Positions 54,233-61,716 of a stretch of 64,000 bases of DNA are shown one piece after another. A program made the position numbers and the translations under genes. Numbering within the stretch: the stretch's first letter is position 1; each line of letters begins with the position of its first letter. This DNA is from a virus: IMG/VR virus record IMGVR_UViG_3300021963_009388, positions 38,496 through 102,495 of that record, one strand, 5' to 3'. The notes under the pieces were generated by a model. It was not told where the DNA came from, did not search any database, and was given only the letters and a program-made list of their open reading frames with translations.

Positions 54233-55141
54233 ATGCTTAATTGCGGCGACCCTAAGCTACTTTCACTAGACCCATGCACACCTGTAGACCCTAAGCAGTA
54301 TAGCGGGCCTACATATCTTCAGGCTCAGGCCCCTACTTGTATTCAAGAAAGCTACGGTCTGCTTGGCGAAGGGCGGACATCAAATTACACTGCAGGTAAA
54401 AACTACGGTAATGGTTACGGCACCATGCTGCCTCCAGGTTTTAATTCTCCAGCTAATCAACAATGCCTTCAGCAATACCAGGCTATTCAAAATCAAATAC
54501 AGGAGGGAGTAAGAGCTAACGCAACTGCTTGGCAGAACAAGTTAAATAGAGAAGCCAACACCGCTATAAGTATAGCTGAGCAGGCTAAAAGAAATAGTAT
54601 TGCAGCAGCACAGGCGGCTAAGACTAACGTAACATCGTTAGTTCAAGACGCTGGTTCAGGCGCTGGGGGCTCCCCAGATTTAATCGCTTGCGAAGGAAAC
54701 AGCAATCAGCCAGAGTTTTCTAAATCTGCTTTGTGCGTTACCTATAGGGCTGCTTTTGTTCCAGTGTACCTTAAAGACCGGTCAGCTAAAGGTATTGAGG
54801 CTGCACGCCAGGCTGGAGCCGCTGCTGTTTATCCGCCTCCTCCCCCTGCCCCTAAGCCCAATACGCCAGTCAAAGAGAAGGTTACACCGACTGACCCTAA
54901 GCCGCCTGCCGCTAGGCCTTCTTCTAAAGCTACTAGAAAACCAAAAAGAGTTTCATCTGCGTCTTCTGGCCCTGAACCTGAGGACGCCGGAATTGCTATA
55001 GCTAACGCCCTTGCTGCTAGTAAGGCAGCTGCTGCTGCGGTCAAAGCACCTGTCTCTCCTGTGAAAGGGGCGCCGGCTGCTCCAAAACCTGTAACTAGGC
55101 AAGTTTATTGCGGCTATGGCTGTATTTTAAGACCGTTGTAA
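54233..55141 (+). CDS. Virion-type protein, Ala-rich with RVSS motif
   Basis: 302 aa, AAGGAG upstream. The N-terminal 90 residues are Cys/Pro-containing (LNCGDPKLLSLDPCTPVDP). A helical, Gln/Ala-rich middle follows (NQQCLQQYQAIQNQIQEGVRANATAWQNK). The tail has KPKRVSSASSGPEPEDAG and ends CGYGCILRPL. The architecture matches the 52497 protein: Cys-bearing head, helix, basic tail. Confidence 0.6.
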   Translation: MLNCGDPKLLSLDPCTPVDPKQYSGPTYLQAQAPTCIQESYGLLGEGRTSNYTAGKNYGNGYGTMLPPGFNSPANQQCLQQYQAIQNQIQEGVRANATAWQNKLNREANTAISIAEQAKRNSIAAAQAAKTNVTSLVQDAGSGAGGSPDLIACEGNSNQPEFSKSALCVTYRAAFVPVYLKDRSAKGIEAARQAGAAAVYPPPPPAPKPNTPVKEKVTPTDPKPPAARPSSKATRKPKRVSSASSGPEPEDAGIAIANALAASKAAAAAVKAPVSPVKGAPAAPKPVTRQVYCGYGCILRPL

Positions 55142-55160
55142 CTAATATGAGGTGATTCAA

Positions 55161-56414
55161 ATGGCATACGCTATACCGCCTGGGTTTATAACAGATTTTA
55201 CCAGCGCTGAAAAAGCTAGCCTTTCAGCGCAGTATAAAGACTTCATCACAATTCAAAAAAGCTCATTACTCTACTCTATTAAAAAATGGGAATACAAAAG
55301 CAGAGTAGAGCAGGCAGGCACTTTAGCCAGTATTTTAAGTCAAATATATAATTGTACTTTTGACGGCTGCACAACCGTGGGAACCATAACTACCTTTAAT
55401 ACCCTTCCAGTTTTTACCATGCCTAATGAAATGATGAACGGTTCTCTTGTGAGGGCTGGTATTTTAGAAGACGTAATCAAATCTTTACAGTCTTATGGGG
55501 ACGACCCAACTATTCCAGCCCCGCCTCCACCATATTCAAGTAACACTAAAAAAGTCATACTCCTGTATAACCGTCCATCGGTTAATGTACAGTACACCAT
55601 CCCAACTATCACCGGGTCTAACGGATTAAAATTTAAAACGGGAGATGTAATTACGCTCAATAATTTTACAATCAGCCCGACAATTAGAGACTGGGGACAA
55701 ATTAATGGGAGTTACATAATAAGAGGAATTACTACGGAGCTTGGACTTTATGTAGAACCTGATTATGGGTGGATTCAGTGGAGCGTAGGGGCCACTACCT
55801 CTACGCGCTCACTAGCTTTACCTTTTTCAGCAGGGCAATCACTTAGTTCAAAAAATGGCGTACAAATAGTGCAATCAGGTCTTCCATATGGCACATGGAC
55901 TGGAGTTGCACGCCTTGATTACTCTGTAACTTTGCTTCCTCCAGAGGCTAGTATTCCTGACTTGGTTGTAGTTCCTAGCATGCCTGAAGTAAAACCAGAT
56001 GACAACCCAATTATAAGGCTAGACGATCCAGTAGATTATAAGGACCCTTATATCGCTCCAGTACAGACTACTCCTACCAAGCCTGTAGTAGTTACTACAC
56101 CCACAGCTACGCCTACTAAGCCTGCACCTACTGTTAAAGTATCCGGCACTACTGTATCCATACCCTTTTTAACTAGTGCATCGTTCAAGCCAGGAATAAG
56201 TGCAGCCGCTAACGCGAAGGGTAAAGCCGCTTTCATAACTTTAGTAAAAAAAGCTTCGGTTGCTTCTAAGCTTACTAAAGAGCAGGATGCTCAGTTACTG
56301 GCTACAGTCTATGAAGCTATAGACAAGGCCATGCTTGTGAAGAAGAGTAGCTTAACTGCACTCAAAGCTCCTACCGTGGTTAAGAAGAACCCAGTAAAGA
56401 AACTAAACCAATAG
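55161..56414 (+). CDS. Virion-type protein, paralogue of 56440-57225
   Basis: 417 aa; ATG at 55161 preferred, GAGGTGA just upstream. A beta-rich domain (NGLKFKTGDVITLNNF...YIIRGI) parallels NGLLFRAGDTITVSGI in the next gene. A Pro/Thr linker leads to a C-terminal module, TTVSIPFLTSASFKPGISAAANAKGKAAFI, repeated in both following genes. The look is that of fibre or surface proteins with a common attachment module. Confidence 0.6.
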   Translation: MAYAIPPGFITDFTSAEKASLSAQYKDFITIQKSSLLYSIKKWEYKSRVEQAGTLASILSQIYNCTFDGCTTVGTITTFNTLPVFTMPNEMMNGSLVRAGILEDVIKSLQSYGDDPTIPAPPPPYSSNTKKVILLYNRPSVNVQYTIPTITGSNGLKFKTGDVITLNNFTISPTIRDWGQINGSYIIRGITTELGLYVEPDYGWIQWSVGATTSTRSLALPFSAGQSLSSKNGVQIVQSGLPYGTWTGVARLDYSVTLLPPEASIPDLVVVPSMPEVKPDDNPIIRLDDPVDYKDPYIAPVQTTPTKPVVVTTPTATPTKPAPTVKVSGTTVSIPFLTSASFKPGISAAANAKGKAAFITLVKKASVASKLTKEQDAQLLATVYEAIDKAMLVKKSSLTALKAPTVVKKNPVKKLNQ

Positions 56415-56439
56415 ACGTACTCTAATCGAGGGTAGTTAC

Positions 56440-57225
56440 ATGGGAATGTTTTATAATGACTATGACGTCAGTACGAACATAGGAACAAATGGCTTACTCT
56501 TTAGAGCAGGCGACACTATAACTGTATCGGGTATTACAGACTTGACTGGACCAGCTTTTGGGCCCTGGTCTAAAGTAAATGGCACCTATTACTTAGAGAA
56601 AATAGGAACGCTGCACTACGGGGCTAAAGCATTTCTAGTAAGCGATGGTGGTAGAACGCCTAATTGGGGAACGGGCAGCCTTAATATTTCATCATTTGCT
56701 GGCGGCGTTCGGCTAACGTCCTCTAGCGGGGCGGTTGTAGAAAAGTCCGATAGATACAGTATGCATTTTGTAATCGGTGGCACGTTTGAAACTATACCGC
56801 CTAAGATAGGGTTGTCTGTACTTTCTTTAGTGCTGAACCAAGATACGGGTCCAACCATAGTACTAGACGATCCAGTAATGCCTAATACTCCTGACAATCC
56901 TCCTACTACGCCTACGGCTCCTCCTAATACTCCTACCACTCCAACCAGCCCTCCTACTACTCCTACTCCTCCGCCTTCTATAGTTAAAAGAGTGGGAACC
57001 ACAGTATCTGTACCTTTTCTGTCTAGTGCTTCTTTTAAACCTGGCACTGATGCGCGAGCTAACGAGAGAGGCAAAGCAGCTTTTATAAAAGCAGTACAGG
57101 CAGCATCTAAGGCTTCTAATCTTAATAAGGCTCAATCAGATCAGCTAATGGCTGACGTGATTAAAGCCATAAAAGATGCTGATCTTAAAAGAAGAAAGAT
57201 AACACCATTAAAGGGAAAGAAGTAA
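56440..57225 (+). CDS. Virion-type protein, paralogue of 55161-56414
   Basis: 261 aa. Beta-rich domain, then a (TPTTPT-P)n linker, then the shared C-terminal module TTVSVPFLSSASFKPGTDARANERGKAAFI and a basic tail. A shorter version of its neighbour, with near-exact palindrome copy 8 right after the stop. Confidence 0.6.
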   Translation: MGMFYNDYDVSTNIGTNGLLFRAGDTITVSGITDLTGPAFGPWSKVNGTYYLEKIGTLHYGAKAFLVSDGGRTPNWGTGSLNISSFAGGVRLTSSSGAVVEKSDRYSMHFVIGGTFETIPPKIGLSVLSLVLNQDTGPTIVLDDPVMPNTPDNPPTTPTAPPNTPTTPTSPPTTPTPPPSIVKRVGTTVSVPFLSSASFKPGTDARANERGKAAFIKAVQAASKASNLNKAQSDQLMADVIKAIKDADLKRRKITPLKGKK

Positions 57226-57226
57226 A

Positions 57227-57242
57227 GTGGAGACGTCTTCAC
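57227..57242. repeat. Dispersed palindrome, copy 8 (one mismatch)
   Basis: GTGGAGACGTCTTCAC, intergenic, starting 2 bases after a stop codon. Confidence 0.8.
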
Positions 57243-57274
57243 CTTTATAACTATATAGACAAGGGGTAATAGAG

Positions 57275-57919
57275 ATGGCCTACAGCAAAGAACAGGTGCA
57301 GAACCTTAAAGATAGTGCACAGCGGCAGGCAAACTTAGACTGGTGCATACAGCAGACTCTGCTGACTGGGAGATGTTTAGATGACGGCGAGCTTACAGGC
57401 ACTGCGCAGTGCAGAGCTTATAGGGCTGCCTTTCCCAATCCTGCAAGCCATTCTCGAGCCTACTACGCAGGCATTGCCGCTTTCCCGAGTTTGGTGTATC
57501 TCCACAACCCCTACTCTAAATCCTATGCCTCCTACGCGGTCAGCAATAGCCCCCTTAGCCCAGAGGCGGCCTTTGCTGCTGTACCCCCCTTCGTCGTCGA
57601 GGGGTCTGGGGTTTCTGCAGGAATAGGCTGCCCGTTTGCTTCCGCTGGCTCTACGGCAGCATCCCCTGGCTTTATAGCCAATGCAACATTTACATACGGA
57701 ACAGATGCGGCCGCTAACACAAGGGGAATAGCGGCAGCCACAGCGGCGGTTCAAGCCGCAGCAAACGCAGCCAATCTATCTAAAGAAAATTCCGACATCT
57801 TAATGAAAAAAATGATAGACGCTATAGCTAAAAGAGATTTGAACAAAAGACCCGCGACCAAGCCTACAGGTAATAAAGGCCCGGGTAAAAAGCCTTTAAC
57901 CAAATTAAAAGGAAAGTAG
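57275..57919 (+). CDS. Virion-type protein sharing the C-terminal module
   Basis: 214 aa. The N-terminal half (AQRQANLDWCIQQTLLTGRCLDDGELTGTAQCRAYRAAF) is unlike its neighbours. The C-terminal module FTYGTDAAANTRGIAAATAAVQAAANAANLSKENSDIL aligns with both preceding proteins, followed by a Lys-rich tail. Exact palindrome copy 9 follows the stop. Confidence 0.6.
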   Translation: MAYSKEQVQNLKDSAQRQANLDWCIQQTLLTGRCLDDGELTGTAQCRAYRAAFPNPASHSRAYYAGIAAFPSLVYLHNPYSKSYASYAVSNSPLSPEAAFAAVPPFVVEGSGVSAGIGCPFASAGSTAASPGFIANATFTYGTDAAANTRGIAAATAAVQAAANAANLSKENSDILMKKMIDAIAKRDLNKRPATKPTGNKGPGKKPLTKLKGK

Positions 57920-57923
57920 TAAA

Positions 57924-57939
57924 GTGGAGACGTCTCCAC
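57924..57939. repeat. Dispersed palindrome, copy 9 (exact)
   Basis: GTGGAGACGTCTCCAC, intergenic, 4 bases after a stop codon. A CCGGGT/ACCCGG hairpin follows before the phoH start. Confidence 0.9.
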
Positions 57940-57991
57940 GGCGGTAGTTCGGTGTAACCCATAGCCGGGTTAATACCCGGTCGGAGTAACA

Positions 57992-58642
57992 ATGGCTAAA
58001 TTGCCTAAGGACCTTAACCCCGTACTTTTACCCATAAATGAGGCACAGCGAGAGTCAGAGAGAATATTTAATAAGAAGGACGTAATATTTCTTTTAGGGC
58101 CTGCAGGAACAGGCAAAACACATCAGGCAGTAAAGTTAGCGCTATCTACATATCTAAATGGAAAATGCCGTAGAATGATTCTATCAAGACCCATGGTTGA
58201 GTGCGGAGAGAAACTAGGCTTTCTTCCAGGCGACATTAATCAAAAGCTAGCCCCGTGGGTAGCTCCTATCGAAGATGTGCTTCGACGCATAACCACAACT
58301 AACCCTCAGGAAGTGATGAAATCTATGGAAATTGTCCCTCTGGCAGTGATGAGAGGAAGAACCTTTGATGACTGTGTCGCTATTCTTGATGAAGCACAGA
58401 ACTGCACATGGGAGCAGCTTAAGCTATTCATCACTAGGCTAGGTAAAAACGGCAAGCTCATCATATGCGGTGATCCTGACCAGAGTGATCTTAAATTCAA
58501 GAACTCTTTGGAGAGTTTTGCTAATTGCCTTGAAAATCTAGACTGCGTAGGGTATGTAAGGTTTGATGAAAGTATGATCGTACGGCATCCTTCACTGCTG
58601 TCTATAATTACAGCGATCAAGGATGAAGAAAGGAAAAGGTAA
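57992..58642 (+). CDS. phoH: PhoH-like ATPase
   Basis: 216 aa. Walker A GPAGTGKT (36-43), the RMILSRPMVECGEKLGFLPGDINQKLAPW block, Walker B ILDEAQN (132-137) and GDPDQ (160-164) are all typical of PhoH. The length is that of the phage single-domain form. It is common in phages; an RNA/DNA helicase or ATPase role is proposed, not settled. CGGAG precedes the start. Confidence 0.9.
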   Translation: MAKLPKDLNPVLLPINEAQRESERIFNKKDVIFLLGPAGTGKTHQAVKLALSTYLNGKCRRMILSRPMVECGEKLGFLPGDINQKLAPWVAPIEDVLRRITTTNPQEVMKSMEIVPLAVMRGRTFDDCVAILDEAQNCTWEQLKLFITRLGKNGKLIICGDPDQSDLKFKNSLESFANCLENLDCVGYVRFDESMIVRHPSLLSIITAIKDEERKR

Positions 58643-58646
58643 TCAA

Positions 58647-59081
58647 ATGGACAGCGGACTAGTAACCTCCATGACTTATGTACCTAAGTCATGGGGCAGG
58701 GAGATATGGGTAGTAAACACGAATAAGTACTGCGGTAAGTTTTTGCATATAAACAAAGGCATGTTCTGCAGCTTTCATTATCACAAGCTCAAAGAGGAAA
58801 CCTTTGTGGTCCTCTCTGGGAAGGTGATAATAGTTTACGCTGAGCAGAGCGAAGCCACTACTATCGCAGTAGGTAGTGTAGACTTTGAAGTGCCTAAGTC
58901 ACAGGAAACTCTTTACCCAGGGCAGGCTTGGCACATTAAGCCAGGAAGCGTGCACCAGTTCTATGGGGTAGAGGACTCTGTTATATTTGAAACGTCTACC
59001 GAACACTTCGACAGTGATTCCTATAGGTTGTCTACAGACTTTCAAGGTGTTACTGAGCCGTGGGTAGGCTGGGACGGGTAG
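58647..59081 (+). CDS. Cupin-fold protein (mannose-6-phosphate isomerase type II-like)
   Basis: 144 aa from the ATG at 58647 (AGGAAAAGG upstream); an in-frame ATG at 58623 inside phoH is less likely. KFLHINKGMFCSFHYHKLKEETFVVLSGKVIIVYA is the first cupin motif with the metal His pair, and PGQAWHIKPGSVHQFYGV the second. Related in layout to 24428-24793. Probably nucleotide-sugar or phosphosugar metabolism. Confidence 0.75.
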   Translation: MDSGLVTSMTYVPKSWGREIWVVNTNKYCGKFLHINKGMFCSFHYHKLKEETFVVLSGKVIIVYAEQSEATTIAVGSVDFEVPKSQETLYPGQAWHIKPGSVHQFYGVEDSVIFETSTEHFDSDSYRLSTDFQGVTEPWVGWDG

Positions 59082-59083
59082 GC

Positions 59084-59740
59084 CTATATCTTTGTAAGTA
59101 TAGCAAACCCTTCCCAAACGTTGAGAGTGCCTATGTGCTTGTACTTTTCGCTTAGGTCGTAGATGGCTTTTCTAGTCATATCCCAGTTAGCGTCATGCAT
59201 CGTGACTATACACCCAGGATTAAGAACTGGGTGTATAGCATTAAGAACTGCCTTAGTTGGTTCTGTATTGTGATCAGCGTCGTAGAAGACTAGGTCTACG
59301 TTTTGTGCCTTACCTGCGAAATCAAACTCTAGCATGTTCTGGTCATAGATATCTACGAAGGCATTAACATCAAATTTAATCAGAGACTTAAGCATAATAA
59401 ACTTATCTGGAGAAGACCCTCCGGTCTTATCTCCTACAAACCAGTCAAGGCACGACAATCTTCTTTCTTTATTCGTGTGAGCGTCTTTACTGTCTTTAAT
59501 ACCTTTAGCCAGAAAAGCCGAGCTTCTCCCTCTCCACGACCCTATCTCTAAAACATTATTTGGCGCTAGCTTGGCTAGGTTATACAACATCCAGCACTCT
59601 ACTGGGTCTGGGCTATTATGAGCTCCTTCAGTGCCCGTATACATTTCTATAAGGGCTGGGTCCTTTAGCCACGAAGCTGGGTTTCTCTTCAATACAGGCG
59701 GGCACATAAGGGAAGTTACAGTATCTACAAATCTTTGCAT
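59084..59740 (-). CDS. SAM-dependent methyltransferase (Methyltransf_24-like)
   Basis: 218 aa on the minus strand; GGAG lies 8 bases before the ATG. NVLEIGSWRGRSSAFLAKGI is motif I, and VDLVFYDADHNTEPTKAVLNAIHPVLNPGCIVTMHDANW is the metal-site/motif IV region of this family. It converges with the cupin gene, only 2 bases between stops. It and nrdJ are the only minus-strand genes. Confidence 0.8.
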   Translation of the reverse strand: MQRFVDTVTSLMCPPVLKRNPASWLKDPALIEMYTGTEGAHNSPDPVECWMLYNLAKLAPNNVLEIGSWRGRSSAFLAKGIKDSKDAHTNKERRLSCLDWFVGDKTGGSSPDKFIMLKSLIKFDVNAFVDIYDQNMLEFDFAGKAQNVDLVFYDADHNTEPTKAVLNAIHPVLNPGCIVTMHDANWDMTRKAIYDLSEKYKHIGTLNVWEGFAILTKI

Positions 59741-59809
59741 ATTCTCGACTCCATATAGGTTTCGTAATAATGTACTATTTTATCCCCTATATGGATACGC
59801 AGGGTTAGC

Positions 59810-59837
59810 TTAATTCATCGCCAAATAGGGTCATAAT
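59810..59837 (+). promoter_or_regulatory. Cassette promoter 6
   Basis: TTAATTCA, 14 bases, CATAAT at 59832-59837, then TAGGTGAAC. Divergent from the minus-strand methyltransferase gene. Confidence 0.8.
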
Positions 59838-59886
59838 TAGGTGAACCATGAGGGTTCATTTTTACCTCTTAGCAAAGGAGTGCATT

Positions 59887-60066
59887 ATGATGAGGATATC
59901 GATTTTGGCCTGGGCGCTTGCCATGGCCTACTTCTGCACTGGGTGCAGATGTTGTCAGAAGGTCTCCAATTCTGTGGAGACCACGTATCGTACCACGGTC
60001 AATCCGTGGGACGACAAAGTGATAGACAAGGTGGACTTGTCTATCACTGTGCGGAGATCATGGTAG
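59887..60066 (+). CDS. Small lipoprotein-like peptide in cassette 6
   Basis: 59 aa from the ATG at 59887, with AAAGGAG upstream. The N-terminus (ISILAWALAMAYFCTGC) is a signal-peptide-like segment ending at Cys, so lipidation is possible, though the lipobox is poor. The DNA has seven hairpins in a row, including AGTGATAGACAAG/CTTGTCTATCACT (13 bp, 5-base loop), GAGATCATGG/CCATGATCTC and GGTCTCCA/TGGAGACC. It could be an outer-membrane spanin-like peptide, but no partner is adjacent. Confidence 0.55.
   Translation: MMRISILAWALAMAYFCTGCRCCQKVSNSVETTYRTTVNPWDDKVIDKVDLSITVRRSW
59961..59982. repeat. Inverted half-sites GGTCTCCA / TGGAGACC
   Basis: Perfect 8-bp arms with a 6-base loop. They match the half-sites of the dispersed palindrome in outward orientation, as at 5675-5706; here they may simply be one of the cassette hairpins. 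Confidence 0.5.
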
Positions 60067-60080
60067 AATCCATGATCTCT

Positions 60081-60110
60081 AGCCAGGTTGAAATGACCTG
60101 GCTTTTTTTT
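60081..60110 (+). terminator. Cassette terminator 6
   Basis: AGCCAGGT/ACCTGGCT, T8, then AGCTATCAG running into AGGAGG, the ribosome binding site of the next gene. Confidence 0.9.
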
Positions 60111-60130
60111 AGCTATCAGGAGGATATCTA

Positions 60131-60907
60131 ATGGAAGTGAGATTCACATCTAAAGATGTACGAGGATCAAGCACTAAAGGGGGACGGTTCTGGAAAGAGT
60201 ATAAGACATGGCAAAGGACAATGGCCAAGTGTTATAACCCTAACCATCACAGATACTCAAACTATGGAGCTAAAGGTTTAACCGTGGATGACCTGTTCAG
60301 GTATAGCTTTTTAAACTTCCTAAATGAAATAGGAGAATGCCCTGAGCCTAAAGCTGAATACAGCATAGAGAGAATAGACAATGCTTTAGGGTACTTGTCT
60401 GGCAATATAGCTTGGCTTAAAATTCCTCTTCAAGCCCTTAATAAGACCAATAATAAGTTAGTAAAGTATAAAGGCAAGGAGCTTCCTTTGTCCGTACTCT
60501 GTAAAGACCTCAACGTAAACTATGAAACAGTGAGTACTCGGCTTGGTAGAGGCCATAGCTTAGAGGAGTCCTTGACTCAAGGAAGGTTAAAAAGCAAGGC
60601 TAGATTTGTAGTGTACAACTCTAAAAAAATGAGACTTAGAGGACTGGTTACTCTTCTTAAACTTAACTACGACAAAGCCATGCGCCTTTTTAATCAGGGC
60701 TATACCGGAGACGAGATAGCAGAAAACCCAATAGCCTACATAATTGCTAACCCTATTCTTCACTCTTACAGAGACAAGAGTATGACGATTACTGACTGGG
60801 CTAAGCATTTAGGCATAAGCAGAACTACTCTGGAGACTAAGTTAAAGAAGGGCCTATCTATAGGCTTTATTTGTGATATGTACTTAAACCGTCCCCTTGA
60901 CGAATAG
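60131..60907 (+). CDS. HNH-endonuclease-like protein with HTH-type repeats
   Basis: 258 aa. Residues 25-100 resemble the phage HNH/AP2 type: YKTWQRTMAKCYNPNHHRYSNYGAKGLTV, then YSIERIDNALGYLSGNIAWL (usual form S-I-D-R-I-D-N..G-Y...N-x-R-W). The first Asp is Glu here and the Arg of RW is Ala, so activity may be weakened or lost. The C-terminal half has HTH-like segments (LPLSVLCKDLNVNYETVSTRL; MTITDWAKHLGISRTTLETKL), as in homing-endonuclease DNA-binding tails. It lies between two cassettes. Confidence 0.65.
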   Translation: MEVRFTSKDVRGSSTKGGRFWKEYKTWQRTMAKCYNPNHHRYSNYGAKGLTVDDLFRYSFLNFLNEIGECPEPKAEYSIERIDNALGYLSGNIAWLKIPLQALNKTNNKLVKYKGKELPLSVLCKDLNVNYETVSTRLGRGHSLEESLTQGRLKSKARFVVYNSKKMRLRGLVTLLKLNYDKAMRLFNQGYTGDEIAENPIAYIIANPILHSYRDKSMTITDWAKHLGISRTTLETKLKKGLSIGFICDMYLNRPLDE

Positions 60908-60910
60908 GGC

Positions 60911-60938
60911 TTAATCCAGCCCATAATTGCGGCATAAT
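60911..60938 (+). promoter_or_regulatory. Cassette promoter 7
   Basis: TTAATCCA, 14 bases, CATAAT at 60933-60938, then TAGGTGTAT. One difference from consensus in the upstream box. Confidence 0.75.
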
Positions 60939-61018
60939 TAGGTGTATGCGGTAGTGTTCAGAAGCTCATGGAGTTTTTGCACCGCTGTAGCGTCTACACG
61001 GAAAGGAGTACCACTATT

Positions 61019-61447
61019 ATGTGGATACTTATGCTGGCGATAGCTGCCATGCCTGCTCCACCGGCAGACATGTCCGAGAAGGCAGCTGCAAAAGCTGCCT
61101 TCTACAAAGGGGCAGACCTCTCCCTGTGTAAGGGAGAGGTTTACGAGTCCTTTAGGGACTCTTTCAAAGACTCTTTCAAAGAGTCTTTCAAAAAGTCGTC
61201 GGGGAAGGCTCCGACGGCTATGTTCACCGACGCGGCCGCCGCGACGGCCTGGACGGTGATGATGCCATTACTTTTTCCGGGATTAAAAGGCCCGGAGATG
61301 GCAGATCTGCTAGATGACCCATCTGATCGCAGATGGGTTCCGGCCCTGAGCCGGACAGGCGCGTTTATGCGCCAAATCCAGGCAGGTTGCCTGGAACTCG
61401 GCCGCCAAGGCGTCAAGTTTCCCCGGCAGGCTTACCTGCCGGATTAA
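61019..61447 (+). CDS. Small Ala-rich protein on a hairpin-chain transcript (cassette 7)
   Basis: 142 aa from the ATG at 61019 (AAAGGAG upstream). It has a short hydrophobic N-terminus (MWILMLAIAAMPAPP), then Ala/Lys-rich sequence with an SF-(R/K)-(D/E/K) repeat (SFRDSFKDSFKESFKKS). No family recognised. Nearly all of the coding DNA is paired: 61078-61102 (10 bp), 61116-61140 (10 bp), AAGACTCTT/AAGAGTCTT, CGTCGG/CCGACG, 61317-61338 (9 bp), TCCGGC/GCCGGA, TCCAGGC/GCCTGGA and CCGGCAGG/CCTGCCGG, with loops mostly of 3-8 bases. It is unclear whether RNA or protein is the main product. Confidence 0.55.
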   Translation: MWILMLAIAAMPAPPADMSEKAAAKAAFYKGADLSLCKGEVYESFRDSFKDSFKESFKKSSGKAPTAMFTDAAAATAWTVMMPLLFPGLKGPEMADLLDDPSDRRWVPALSRTGAFMRQIQAGCLELGRQGVKFPRQAYLPD

Positions 61448-61450
61448 AAC

Positions 61451-61492
61451 AAATCACCTCCAGTTCTTAGGAACATGGAGGTGATTTTTTTT
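61451..61492 (+). terminator. Cassette terminator 7
   Basis: AAATCACCTCCA/TGGAGGTGATTT with an inner GTTC/GAAC, T8, then AGCTATTAG. Confidence 0.9.
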
Positions 61493-61508
61493 AGCTATTA
61501 GGTACCCC

Positions 61509-61536
61509 TTAATTCAACCCATAAGAGTGTCATAAT
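61509..61536 (+). promoter_or_regulatory. Cassette promoter 8
   Basis: TTAATTCA, 14 bases, CATAAT at 61531-61536, preceded by GTGT. Confidence 0.8.
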
Positions 61537-61612
61537 AAGATGAATAGGTAGCAATCACACATATCTGTGTGTGGGGCTATCTACATTAAGCTTATTTAGA
61601 GAGAGGTGACAC

Positions 61613-61714
61613 GTGAAAATTGAACAGGTGATCCTATATGGCCTATGCGCGGCCACAATGGTTTTGCCCGCATACGTCGGGATCTGCATACTCAGGGTCG
61701 CCCTGGGTATGTAA
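61613..61714 (+). CDS. Short membrane peptide in cassette 8
   Basis: 33 aa, GTG start after GAGAGGTGA. Mostly hydrophobic (VILYGLCAATMVLPAYVGICIL), so a single membrane helix. CCCG/CGGG and CAGGG/CCCTG hairpins lie within it. Short membrane peptides of this size can be toxins or regulators; no specific evidence. Confidence 0.45.
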   Translation: MKIEQVILYGLCAATMVLPAYVGICILRVALGM

Positions 61715-61716
61715 AA

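Noticed and set aside
57227-57939. Palindrome copies 8 and 9 as simple transcription terminators
   Set aside because: They follow stop codons but have no loop-forming centre or T-run, and the same sequence occurs inside many genes.
59848-59886. Upstream extension of the cassette 6 ORF
   Set aside because: It would start only about 10 bases after the -10 box and lacks a ribosome binding site; AAAGGAG supports 59887.
60968-61018. Upstream extension of the cassette 7 ORF
   Set aside because: The earlier ATG lacks a ribosome binding site, whereas AAAGGAG precedes the ATG at 61019.
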